Under the pieces are notes generated by a model, which worked only from the letters and a program-made list of their open reading frames with translations, was not told the DNA's origin and searched no databases. The position numbers and the translations under genes were made by a program. Shown here in pieces: positions 1 through 11,600 of a DNA stretch of 64,000 nucleotides (its first letter is position 1; each line of letters starts with the position of its first letter). The DNA comes from Prinia subflava (taxonomy: Eukaryota; Chordata; Aves; Passeriformes; Cisticolidae), in contig NC_086283.1 of the NCBI RefSeq assembly GCF_021018805.1, positions 9,499,162 through 9,563,161 of the forward strand. The letters are read 5' to 3'.

Positions 1-713
1 ACTGCTGCACCTTCAGACTCTTCCTTTTCAGGGCAGGGGGAGGGTTTGCCAGCAGCTGGGGCTAATGAGGCCACCACTAGGGAAGTGTGCTCCTTCAGCA
101 TCTGGCCCATCTCCTTCACCAGAACTCCCACCCAATCTGGGTGGTTCATTCCTGAGGTGGGCTTTATGTCAGGGTCAGGTGGTGGGGCAGCATCCCCAGT
201 CTCTAGGGCAGTGTCAGGCTCCATGGCAGCACTCTCAGTCTCTAGGGTAGTATCTTTATTCTCTGGGGTAGGTATCAGGGTGGTTATCCAGGCCAATCTC
301 CCCTTATCTCGGAATATTAAATAGAATAGGCCTGTGAGCAATACTAGCCATTGTATGATATCATTAGCATTCAGAGAGGATTTAAACCCTTCAAAAACTG
401 GTGGAATAGACCCAAAGAGCTGAGTAAAGGGTTGGGAAAAAATTTCCCCTGGTGTCATTTCCTCACAATAGGTACCATTTTTAAGGTAACCCCACAAACA
501 AACACTTAGAGTGTGATAGCCATGTATCCATGTGCCTGCCTTCCAGAGGAAGTTAAAAATCCATGAATTCCTCACCTTATTAACCCATAGTGCAAACTGG
601 ATAACAGCCACAGTAGCCTTAGTTATAGGGCCCATGTTTAAATAAGGGCCTGCAAATGGGAGAAACACAGCCATAACCACATGCCACCCAAACCAAGGTA
701 AGCTAGACCACAT
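1..713 (-). CDS. ERV leader-region ORF, probable membrane-associated protein or N-terminal Gag extension (partial)
   Basis: This frame lies about 80 nt downstream of the primer binding site of a minus-strand endogenous retrovirus. It opens with ATG at 713-711, has an upstream in-frame TGA, and stays open for 237 codons to the window edge. I do not recognise the protein. Residues about 11-25, 32-44 and 119-134 are hydrophobic and could be membrane segments. An N-G-T glycosylation sequon lies near residues 79-81. From about residue 150 it becomes acidic and proline-rich, with a short internal duplication near residues 157-176, then a predicted amphipathic stretch near 193-215. It does not start with the Met-Gly myristoylation signal usual for betaretroviral Gag. 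A good splice-donor match (AAG then GTGAGG) lies at 576/575. Its place suggests a leader or glyco-Gag-like product or an unusual Gag N-terminus. That role is inference; the open frame is seen directly. Confidence 0.6.
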   Translation of the reverse strand, partial: MWSSLPWFGWHVVMAVFLPFAGPYLNMGPITKATVAVIQFALWVNKVRNSWIFNFLWKAGTWIHGYHTLSVCLWGYLKNGTYCEEMTPGEIFSQPFTQLFGSIPPVFEGFKSSLNANDIIQWLVLLTGLFYLIFRDKGRLAWITTLIPTPENKDTTLETESAAMEPDTALETGDAAPPPDPDIKPTSGMNHPDWVGVLVKEMGQMLKEHTSLVVASLAPAAGKPSPCPEKEESEGAA

Positions 714-794
714 GATGCTATTTAGGGAGGTTTCTATACCCAGTGCACAAGGTCACTTAAGAACTGTTATTCCTTTTCCTCTCAATGCCCTCAA

Positions 795-812
795 GCCCCA
801 CAGTGGGCGCCA
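795..812 (-). promoter_or_regulatory. Retroviral primer binding site, tRNA-Lys type
   Basis: On the minus strand the 18 nt read TGGCGCCCACTGTGGGGC. This matches the tRNA-Lys(1,2)-type primer binding site at 16 of 18 positions. It begins 6 nt after the end of the adjacent LTR, a longer spacer than usual. It fixes the provirus as minus strand and marks the LTR at 819 rightward as its 5' LTR. Confidence 0.8.
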
Positions 813-818
813 ATAATC

Positions 819-1625
819 TGTCTTGGTTTAAAGACAGATATCTGCTAGGAAGGGGCAGGACCTCTCTAGAGATGGAGAATTCAAATCCCCTCCCTCCAAA
901 TTATTCCAATTAAAAGGAAAATTAAAGGAGCTTTCAGGCAGAGGTATGGGGGTAGGAATAACAGTTCTTTACTAGTATATATGACAAAACGACAAACAAA
1001 CAACAACTACAGCATCAATAATAAACAGAACCAAGAACCTTGAGGGCTTTCTTTTACAAAAGCCCAGAGCAGTTTGATCTGGGTGCCCCTGCAGGACTCC
1101 GAGAGGCCGAACTGGAAGGAAGGAAAAGTCCCGGGCTGGTGGATGAGATGAGGAGCTCTGCGCTGGCAGCTGGAGCAGCAGGGGTGTCCCGGCAGGGCTG
1201 GGCAGTGCAGGGCTACAGAGTAGCAGGAGAGCCTCAAAGGTCCGAAGAAGCAGCGGCGGTGGGGGGAGAGGCTGGAGAAAGCGAGCTCAGGATTCCCGGG
1301 TACAGGAGCAGATGACGATAGATTTTCCCAGGATGAGGCAGAGGCAGAGGGCAGCCTGACCGTCCTCCTCGGCGCTGAGAGCAAGAGTGCCTCCCCCTCC
1401 CCCAGATCTGTCTTTTTGCCTTTCCCAAAGCTCATCATCTCTCCCCTCTGAGGGACACTCCCAGGACTCAAAAACAATAGGTGTAGCTTCGTGCTGCTAT
1501 ATCCCTCAAGCACTCTTTTTGTCCTGACTAAGTAGTCATTAAGGCTTCTTGGAAACTTATGGGAAAAAATTCTGTGAGAAGAGGAAAAAAAAAAAACAAA
1601 ACAAAACCAAATCTAACCCCCAACA
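819..1625 (-). mobile_element. 5' LTR of an endogenous retrovirus
   Basis: The left end (TGTCTTGGTTT on the plus strand, the LTR 3' end in element orientation) is firm: it abuts the primer binding site and matches the end of the solo LTR at 30840. The first 150 bp are clearly related to that LTR, sharing the blocks CCCCTCCCTC, AGGAGCTTTCAGGCA and TAGGAATAA. The right border is not certain. TGTTGGGGGTTAG on the minus strand ending at 1625 is a possible 5' terminus, but the GC-rich body already fades by about 1500. Positions 1090-1440 are rich in CpG, unlike the rest of the window, which suggests a young insertion. The 168-codon frame inside is likely incidental. Confidence 0.75.
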
Positions 1626-2364
1626 GACTTATTAAACAAAGACAGAAGGCTGCTTGTTAAAGATGTGTAGTGAAAATCTTGCTTCTGCCCTGTCTACCAA
1701 ATAAGTTAAAACTTTTTCAACTGCTTCAGCAGGAATTTGATGTTACTCCTACAGCATCAGGAAATGAACTTAGTAGACAATTTAGGAGAAGATATTATCA
1801 GGGCTTTAAAAAATGACAAAAGGAATAGAAAATTAATTTAGCAGTAAGCTGAGCCATGATATTAAGTGCAAGGTTCAAAAATTAATATCTTTAATAGATA
1901 GAATCTATTTCCAACAGCCTCATTTTCAACAGATAGTATTATATTCTTGTATTTTACAAGTGTTTGCAAGATAAAAGACTATTGACAGTGAATAAAGGCA
2001 TGAAAACTCTGGTCTCAACAGCATTAAGAGTGTTTACAGTGTTGAAAATAATCTAGCTGATAGAGATACACAAAAGCAACCTAAAATAGCTAAAAATTGT
2101 GGAAGGCCACAAAATGAACTTGCATTGTTTCAAGTTGTTGTTCCAGAGGCCATTTTTTGCCTGGAAAGCAGTTTTTGTCTTCTGTCTAGACCACTTTCAA
2201 TGATCACAGTGGGGACTGACCAGCAATAACAATTGCTCCCTTCCCACATGTACATCTGCATTTCTCACCAAGAGGACTTCCAAAGATTCTGCCTGGGAAT
2301 CCGGACTGAGAGACACCCTGCAGGGTATCTGCTCTGTAATGTGAATTCAGCCTTTATTTTTCAG
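1626..2364. other. Non-coding sequence, no recognisable feature
   Basis: This is AT-rich sequence right of the LTR. I see no exon, RNA gene or clear repeat here. It would lie in the BANK1 intron or beyond its 3' end. Confidence 0.5.
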
Positions 2365-2553
2365 ATGCTCAGAGTCTCACAAGAGACTCTTATTCTGGAA
2401 GCCACACATTTGTCACTAATGTCTCCACAGTCACAGAAGGGAACGAAGTTGGTTGGAAAACCATGGCTGGAAAACCCAGAAGCAGAGAGCTATGAGGAAC
2501 TGTGTGTGTATCCAAGCACACCATCACTGCCATCAGCAGGAACTTTGTGCCAG
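2365..2553 (+). other. Exon-like segment on the plus strand (unassigned)
   Basis: A polypyrimidine tract and CAG precede position 2365, and CAG followed by GTGGGA ends it at 2553. The 189 nt are open for 63 codons in one frame, starting with ATG and ending on a codon boundary. The predicted peptide looks protein-like, with a tyrosine-containing acidic stretch (AESYEELCVYPSTPSLP) near its end. It lies on the strand opposite to BANK1. I recognise no family. The same frame continues open 44 codons upstream of the acceptor and on beyond the donor, so a chance frame in a locally stop-poor stretch is a real alternative. Confidence 0.25.
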
Positions 2554-2845
2554 GTGGGAATTTTGGTCAAGGCCAGGATTTTTTTCCATATTACTGGTGT
2601 TAGGATTCTTCAAGATTACCAACAAGGTGATGACATTAAAAAGGATAGTAGGGTACAGCACAGTGTGTGTGATTTATGAGCTTATACTGAGTGCAAAGTT
2701 TGCTCTCCTCCTGAAAACAAAGTCTTTTAGTATTTATATTGTGGCATTCAACACATTGCTTCGTCTCTCTTCTACCTGTGCTTCCACCTCTCAAAAGCCT
2801 ACCTCAGTTAGCACTGAGAAACAATAATGAAATTTCAATAAAGCA

Positions 2846-2936
2846 TTTAAAAAGAAAGAATAAAGAAACCCAACAAAAACCCCAACCAACCAACAACAAA
2901 AAGCCCCAACAAAAACAACAACAAAAAACCAAAGAC
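2846..2936. repeat. A/C-rich low-complexity tract
   Basis: Imperfect runs of CAACAAAAA, CCAACCAACCAA and AAAACAACAAC. The overlapping poly-Gln/Lys-like frames are artefacts of this composition. Confidence 0.8.
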
Positions 2937-5535
2937 AAGCCATGAGGGTTTTCACTAAGAGATAAAAGTTCCACAAGGGAACCTACTATTGCTATCAATT
3001 CTTAGGCTGAAAGCTGGAAGTTAACACAGTAAGGAGCGATAATATACAAACCTAAAATAGAAAGCTCTCTCTAAGCAACAATTATAACTTAAAGATGTTG
3101 AATGTTTGTGACTGTGCACATAGCCCTTGACTGTATTATATTCTGTGGGGCAGATCCTCAGATAGCAATTTGGAGTGATGAAAACAATTTATGTCATCTG
3201 AGGAGCTGCCTTATGAGAGTCTGACACTTATTAAACTGAGAATACCAGTGCACTTACATACTTCTGTATGTCTTGACTAGAAGTCCAATTATTATTCAGG
3301 GAATTTAATGGACTATATTCATGGCTACTGGTATTGTTTAGAGAGTTATTTTAACTGTTTTGAAACTGAGATACATAGCACAACTTTTACAAGTGATTGC
3401 ATAACCTACTGTCCCAATGCAACTCTATTTTCTTGACTGGTTACATTACCTCACACACACACAGAGACTGCTAATTCTGACACAGTGGAATGACATTCAA
3501 ATTGCCAGTAAGATTTTTTGTTCCCTGTGAAAAATACACTTTTATCCCAAATTACTCTATATCTCCTTGTTCTAAAACAAGGAGAAACAAATGCAATGAC
3601 TCCATGTAGGATTGGTGTGTGTATCTTCTTGGGGGCAACTAGCCTCAGAGCTGCAGTCAAACACATGCCTGGTGTTTAGTTTCACAGGTTTTGATCAACT
3701 GAAGTTGCTTCGAAGCTCTGTTCACATTCTCTTCTGGTCTCAGATTACCTTTGCATTCAGCCAACATTTTGAGCTATATCACACACTCAGATTCCCCTCT
3801 TACCAAAATATCAATTCAGCATACTGGGAAGAAGAGTGGCATCCTAGTTAAAGCAAGAGAGTATCTAGTCTCTCTTTTTCTCAGTATTCAAAGAAACTGC
3901 AAATATTGTCTGATGTAAAGCAGTCTCTACTAAGCTCTTGCTCTGTCTACAATCAGGGCCACTAAAAACTTCAGAATCAATGTGAAGTAGCCACAGATGT
4001 GCATGATGTGTCACTCCTGCACAGAAACAGCTAAACCAGCTCACTGAAGGTTTATACAGCACAGTCCAATCCACAGCCAATGTGCTCATCTGTCCAGCTG
4101 GTGACTGGACATGGGACATTAACACAGCATTCCCAAAGCCTGCAAATAGAGCATGAGGTTTGCCTCCATTGCCCAAAATGAAACTGCCTCATTTTCCTAA
4201 AAACACTACAGAGTGGTGAATCCCCCTCCCCCTCCAAACCTAAAGAGCAGTAAAATCCAGGCAGGGGTAGATAGACATGAAACACTGACTCCTACAGGGA
4301 ACAATTTGGGGACTGTTAAAGGAAGAAGTGGGAACTAAAAGCCACTCTCCCATTTTGAGGTTGACATGAAATTGTAGCTCCCAGGGTGACTTTCTGCAGA
4401 ATATTCTGGCTACCTCTGTGCCTACTTTGATGTGCAAGGGAAGCCACATTTTCCACTTGCATGGGTTGAAGCAATTTCTACTGAACACAGCTCAATCCAA
4501 TTCAGCTTTGCCAAAGCAAACAGCTGAAGAAAAGTGTAAAGCTTAAGAGGTGCATATATGTGTGAAGCACACATACACCCTCACATCCTACTTTGCAGCA
4601 ACATCATGTAGACCTGTCCTACACTATTTCACCACCATCTCTTTAAAGCAAAACACTTTGGGCTCTGAACAAAGTCCCTTTGTTAAATAACAATCCAACA
4701 TGTAGAGGACCCTCATTTCATACCTTCTCCATTAAAATGCAAATCTCTGCCTTGACACAATGACACTCAAAATGGAATCCTGTAGAAGAAATGCTGCACC
4801 TCAGAGCTTGTGTCATCTACTGATAATGACAACTTTTGCAAGCCTTTTAATTGCTTATATTGTTTATAATTTTGTGGATACATTTTCTTCAGAAGAGAAT
4901 AATTTTTAATACAGTCTTAACAAGAAAGACATATACTACAAGATGTGAGTTCAATTAAGTTTTCTGATCTAAAACAATAAATTCCACGATAAATCAACAG
5001 AAACAATAAAACAAGTAGCAAAACATGATTAATAGGAGAATTCTAGCCAATAGGCTCTTCTAATCTGGAGATCTGACAAGTCCATAAAATAGCAGACAAG
5101 AAGAAATAACGACAAAGTTAAAATCACAACAATGGTAATATATAATAAGCCATGTATTTCAAAAGATTATGTTGCATGTGAAGTTTGCACCAAAATGTAT
5201 TGATCAAAAAAATTACTCTCTATAAAGTTATCTTTCACTTCTTGTTCTTATACATATGGAAATCAGAAAAGCCTCAGATCTTAAACTACACAGCAAACTG
5301 GCCCAGTTAGAGAATTTACAGTCACCTGAATAAAGCAGGAAGAAACCCCAACCAGGAGACCTATGGTTAAAGACACAGTACTTTATGAAAATCTACACTA
5401 GCACTCATTTCTGGATGTCTGTCAAAGAATATTGCTGTAAATACTGAACTGATATCTCACATACCAGGCATAATTCTGCTCTGCTCTTTGGAATTGAAAT
5501 GCTGTTAAATGTCTTTGCCTTTTTTTTTTTTTTAG
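2937..5535. other. Non-coding sequence, no recognisable feature
   Basis: AT-rich intron-like DNA. Several short antisense frames between 3.4 and 4.5 kb resemble no protein family I know and lack paired splice sites. Confidence 0.5.
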
Positions 5536-5666
5536 TTGGAGGATCAAGTAATCACATTTATGAAGATAAAACCATACAGGAAAATTCTGCTATTGAAGCA
5601 TCAGAAACAAAGAATATTAGGGAGTCTGGACCCACTTTCCTTTTCCACCCAGCAAATCAGTCAAAG
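5536..5666 (+). other. Exon-like segment on the plus strand (unassigned)
   Basis: A run of 13 T followed by AG forms a very strong acceptor before 5536, and AAAG followed by GTCAGT forms a donor after 5666. The 131 nt read as 2 nt plus 43 open codons. The peptide is polar and protein-like (contains NHIYEDKTIQENSAIEASET). I cannot name it. It lies opposite to BANK1. Its entry phase does not match the exit phase of the exon-like segment at 2365-2553, so an exon between them would be needed if both belonged to one gene. A chance match of a T-run with an open stretch cannot be excluded. Confidence 0.25.
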
Positions 5667-8600
5667 GTCAGTGTCAGAAGAGGTTGGATATAAGCTCCAG
5701 TTGCGAGTCCTTGTTGTGACAGCCTGGTGTAGCCCCTGTGTGTTGCCCTGTTAGACCCCACCTTTGGTTTACTACCCACTTTTACACCATTTCTACTCCC
5801 CAACTCATCCAGTATCCCAGGGCAAACAAACTGTTTTAGAACAATTAATTCCATTAGAAAATCAAAATGAGCAGACTGGTTCAACCAGTTCCAGCAGGAC
5901 ATAAACACCTCTGATACTCTCTGTATCAGCTGTTTTTTAGCAAAAGAGATTTCCTGTTTCCCACTACTTATTAACCCAACATGACTTTCTCTTCCAAGTA
6001 CTATCTCAAACTCCCACTGACTTAGGGATACACTTTTAAACTCTGAGCATTCACAATGCCCTGTGGGAATAATTTTCAGAAGTACAATACCTGCTCTGCA
6101 AAAACCAAAGTTTTTAACTCAGCTCTTGCTAGTTTCTCCCAGTGGTCCCTAGCTCCTGCAACAGAGAGATGCTGATGGAGGGATGCTTACCTGCCTACTT
6201 CTTGCCCCTCAACATGTCTCTATCCCCCACCTACAGATACATTGCTGAAAAACACTACTTATATAAAGCAAGTTCTTCCAAAAGCATGCATTCTGACAAA
6301 ACTGCATTAGTATTGCTCCAAGACTGATAAAGAAATCCTAATTTTACCTATACTTGTTGTTTTTACTGTGATTAAAAATTAATTAAAACATCTGGCTCAA
6401 TGCTCATGTAATAGTATCTCCTTTTTCAAAATAAACTATAAACTCTTGAGCTGACACAAATATCCTGCCCTGAGAGATGTGACTTTCCTACGTAAATTGT
6501 ACCAAGCAATAAAAAGATCCATAACAATACTACTATATGTTAAAAGCTCTTCTCGACAGTATTGTCAAGCTCTTGACAGAACTGTATTTTATTCATGTGA
6601 ACTTCAAAAAAAAGTAATAAAAATTCTTCTGGCTGTTTCTGAATTATAAAATATAAAAATGCAAACAACATTCTTCAGTTCTATCCACTTTAAAAATTCC
6701 TGCTCAAGAGATGTAATAAATTATTTTCCTGGGACCTGGATTATAAAGCAACTTTTTCTAAGTCATAAAAACATGGAATAATTTCTGTCAGCATGACAGT
6801 CTTTTGTCAATAAAATTCACCTAACTAAAAACTTTCTCATCATACAGAGCAGCAAATCTATCATGTTATGGCACACATTCCTTAGAGAACTCTACTTTTT
6901 ATTTAAATGGGGTGATGTGGGGCAATATAAACAAACCACAGAATTATTTCAGTTGCTTTGCTCTCTTAGATGATATTTGGAATCCATATCTTAGTATTTC
7001 CATGGTAGTAGTGGATAGGGCAAATCATAATTTCAACGTTTCTCTACAAACGTTGTGTTAGTCTGCACTCACTTTTGTTGTCAAGAAAACCTTGTGTCTT
7101 GAACTCACCTATGTTATTTCAGCCTAACTCTCAGCTGATTTACAGAGTAGCAATTTCACTGCAGGCCAAAGAATTGTATGAAATCAACACCAGTCCTCTA
7201 ATGATTCACATCACTGAGCTGTCATGCAGGATCAGTTTCTGCTTCTTCAGCCTCAAACACACAGAAGTGCAGCCAATTTTCTAGACCAGATTTTTCCCAC
7301 AAATTTGAATGAAATAAGCCAGGAATATTGCCATCACAATTGCCATCATTGTGTGTAAGGGTCAATAGACTTCTCCTATAAACTCCACTCCGAAAAGTTA
7401 GGAGTTCCTTTCAAGGTAAAATATATAATTGATTCTGATTTCACTTTTTTTGGCAGCCTATCATTTAATACGAAGATTACAGCTCAGCTATAGGGATGAA
7501 ATCATGGAAAGTTTTAAAAAATCACTCTCATTCAAAGAGCTTACATATTCAAGTCCCATCAGAAACACTTATAATGTTTAGAGGCATAGATGCTTTTGCA
7601 AACCCACTGCATCCAGCCAGACAGGAGCCTATGGATTTTGCATGCTTTGCTTTCAATTTCATCAGTGAACTGCAATGAATCTGGGCCAGAGACCTTTGCT
7701 GAATCAGGTCTCCTCATTTTGCAGGAACAAACACTTTTGGAGCTGCCATTAAGCAAGGTACCATAACTTCATTTAAAGGGACACAATTTCTTTTGTTCCA
7801 GATAACATAGAAAGCTATGAAACATTAACATGCCCAACTGCTTCCCTCATCAAATCCAGGTTATGAGAGTGAGAAATCAAAACACACCTGCCAGTCAAAA
7901 GGCTGCAAATTAGCACAGTGGAAGCTGGAAACTCTGTTTTCGTTTTCTCATAGTGCTGTCCAGACTTTGTGATATCAGCCCCAGCAAATACCTGCCACAC
8001 TGAGACCTGCTGTGACCCTGAGACAATGCCAGTGAGCTCCATTATTAAAAAACACGGTGAGCAACGCAGCTGTGTTTTGGTACTATTATGTCCTCAGCTC
8101 ATTTTTCTGCTGAAGTACACAAAACAGTACTAAATATCATTCCATTAGAATAGAGCACTGCATTAGTTTAGCATTTTGTTGTGAAATCACACCCAGTGAG
8201 AATACATTTGGCCCTGGAGAGCAGAACAATCACCAAATGGATTTTACAGCTAGGAGCTCCTTGAATCAAGAAAATCAGAAGCCCGGGTCTTTGTCATGCT
8301 TCAATGAAGTGAAGCAGTGGGATATACAGTGAGCTCAGAAATCACCATAAGAGAGGCAAGAACAAGGACTGTGAGGAGTGAAATGAGTAAATCAGCTTTC
8401 AGAGCCAGTCCCCATTCAAAACAGACATGTTGCTATTAATCTCTGACAACTACTTTTGTCCTTGCAACTGAAATATTAATGTATGGCTTTCCATTAGTTA
8501 GGCTGGAGTGTTTTTCAGAAAAAGGGTGTAACCAACGAAAGTATCTTTTAATTGCATGGCTTGAAAGTGGTGATGATTCTGAATGTTAATTCCAAATTAT

Positions 8601-11600
8601 TACACGTTATACTCTCTTAACCCTTCCCACTGCATTATTTCCCAAGACAGCAAATCTATAAAGTAACTGTGTAAGAATTGGGAGCAGATTATTCAAAAAT
8701 TTCGAGCTGTTTCACAATTTTCTGTGAAACAGAGAGGCTTAACAATCTAAGGATAGAAATATCATGTCAGGCTGACAACATTCCCAACCACCATGATCAC
8801 AACATCTGACAGATCTGGTCACCTGAATTAATCTTTGGCCTGGAAATGTCAATATTTGACTCCTCTCTAGTTTTTGTTTTAGTCAGATGGATCACATGGG
8901 AGATCACTTCAGAAGCATTACAATTGCAAAGTTATTCTGACATCAACTTAGCCTTTAATCATGGTAACATAAGACTTGATTTTTTGATTTGATTAGTAAC
9001 TTAAGATTTTGAAGCTGCACCCATTTTGAGCCACTTTGCTGAAAGCATAGGGCCCAGTGAAACAAACTTTTGTGAAAATAATTGGGCCAAATAAGTGTTG
9101 CTTAAACATGGACTAAGGCACTAAGTAGGAAACAAGTGTGAAATAAGCAGTCCTGAGCTGACCTAACATTCAGAGGGCAAATAAGTAGAAGGAGAAATGA
9201 GCTGCACCTGTGCATATTTTTGCCCTTATTTTGTGTATGTGTTTTCTGTGTTTATAAATACTATGTTTTCAACAGCCATTTACAGGCAATGCTGCTTGCT
9301 CCTTTCAGACCTTGAAGAAGCAGAAGAGCTTGATCCCCACCTAAGTTATTTATTTCACACACACATGCTAAGTGCAAAATCTGCTCTAGTCACACCATCC
9401 TTCTATTGCATTTGGTTTTGACCAACTCAGACCAAATAAACAGCTCAAAATACTATTTTGAATCATCACTTAAGAGGGTCAACATTTGAGCCTAAATTTT
9501 GATTGATTGAAAACTTTCAAGGTTCATACTGCTGGAGTTATCCTGGGGAGACACTGAATAGACCTAGTTCCCATTTTATGAAATATCTAAAGATCAAGGG
9601 ACTCCATTTGAAATCAACTTAGATAAGGAACCACATACAAATAAACAAGTGTCTTATTATTTCTAAGGAAATAACAGTAGCAATGAACATAAACTAGAAT
9701 GTACTTTTCCCCATAGGTCACAAACGAGAAAAAAAAAAAAAAAGGACACCTTAGAAAACTGTCATATTTCAGTATATCTTCTTTAAATGTGTTCTATATT
9801 CTATTGTGTCTGTTACATTGTACAGTAAATAAATTTGATTTTACCTTTCTTTAATAAGATTATATTGGCCAGGGGGTGAGGAAAGCAGTAAGAATTGCCC
9901 TTTTTTGTATGTGTGCATCTTGGTCTCAGGTAAGGAATGTGACCTGTTTATTGTACATGACCCCATGATTGATACTAAATGGAATTGGATTTAGCTGTGG
10001 TCTCTGCTCCTAAAGATAAGATTAACTACACCAATACGAAGTCTGCAACACAACCTCCCCTAGAACTGGCCTCAAATAACAGGAAACAGAGACAGCTGGA
10101 ATGAGGAGTGAACTTTCCACTGTCTAGTAGAGTCAAACTCCAAGCAAAGCTTTTTCCTCATTCACATGGATCAGCTTGTGTGTTGAGTAACAGGGCATGA
10201 GCTCACATGGGCATTCATCCCTGGAGCACAATCCCAAAGGTCTCTGCTCCACACTCGAAATTTTTTCTTACAAAGTCTGCAGAGAGCGAACACCTTTACA
10301 AGGTAATGGTAGTTAAATTCCTTTCCACCAAATACTAAACCTTTCATCATAGTCAGTTGGAAATGGACTGCTAAACCTAAGGCCAGGTTTGCTTTTATAG
10401 CTGTGATGAAACTTGCGTGGAAAAGATTATGTTCATGCATTTTTTCAGGATTACCAAATCATCTGCATAAACTATTGCAAACAATCAGAAAAAAGCCTTT
10501 GTACTGGCATCCTGAAGACACTTTGGAAATACACATAATATAACAATAAAAGTGGCTACCATCCATTATGTATTTCCAGCTGAACACAATAATATTCCAG
10601 AAATACATATTCATTGGTAGTACGTTACAATAATATGACTAAAAGCAATTTCTTACACTATGTTCTTGCTATGCTACCTTTGCATATACCTGAGCTATTG
10701 TAAAGCTCAGCTCTTCAAATTTCTTTTTCTAAACTGATGTCTTCAATGTGGTGACATTAAACAATAACAATGTGAGATGTAAGTGTTCTTTGCATGTAAA
10801 AGTGCTAACAGTGGTAGGTCGTTTTCCCTGCTTCTTCAGTTCTGCATTTTTTATAAAAGGAGAAAACACTTCTCGCACTATCCAGTCAAACAAGTCATGC
10901 CACATGAGCTTTCCTCTGTCACAGCTGGTTAGGTGTGCTGCAGCACATCTCTGAGCAGCCAGGCACAAAGAGGCTTGTCAAAACACTGACAACTTCTTCA
11001 GACTGGCTCTTAGGATTTACTTTGATGTGGAAAACCATCATTCTGCATGCCCTGAACAAAATAATTCACAACACTGACACTTCATGTGTATTAAAAAGGT
11101 AGGTGCAATTACAGTTTTTAGATAGGTCAACACTGTTTCTCTAATGTATACCTTCTTTGCACAAAATCTAAAGAAGATTTTTATTTTTTAATCTGTTTTT
11201 CTGGTTTCAATCCAAAATGGACTTGCTTTCCTTCTTTGTATAATAGAACTGCTTGTCAAGTAAAACATGTAAGGTGCAACTTTTTAAAAAGGTATTTTTT
11301 TTTCAGATTATATTACACTAGCAAAGCATTTGCCATTCTACACAATAATAACAAGAAACAATTCTGAGAAAATCCACTTATAAATACTTGCTGTTTTGTA
11401 CAATACATATCATCTTCAGAACATGTCATTAAGACAATCGTTTGAACATCTCAAGACTTTATTCCTCTGTCTTTCAGATTCCAAGTAAGCCACAAAGCTC
11501 CAATCAGCAAGCACCTGACAGAGGAAACTAGCTCCACTGAAAACTAAGCAAGTATTTGGTGCTTATATGGAAGAAGGATGTTGAATACCTAAATCTTGGT

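Noticed and set aside
46..324. Plus-strand open frames at the left edge
   Set aside because: They are antisense shadows of the minus-strand ERV leader frame.
1007..1513. 168-codon minus-strand frame inside the LTR, recalling ORFs in some betaretroviral LTRs
   Set aside because: The region is GC-rich and stop-poor in several frames; the product is low-complexity, Ser/Pro-rich and resembles nothing known.
6190..6244. Minus-strand exon-like stretch with a perfect CAG|GTAAGC donor
   Set aside because: All three frames contain stops, so it is not a coding exon.
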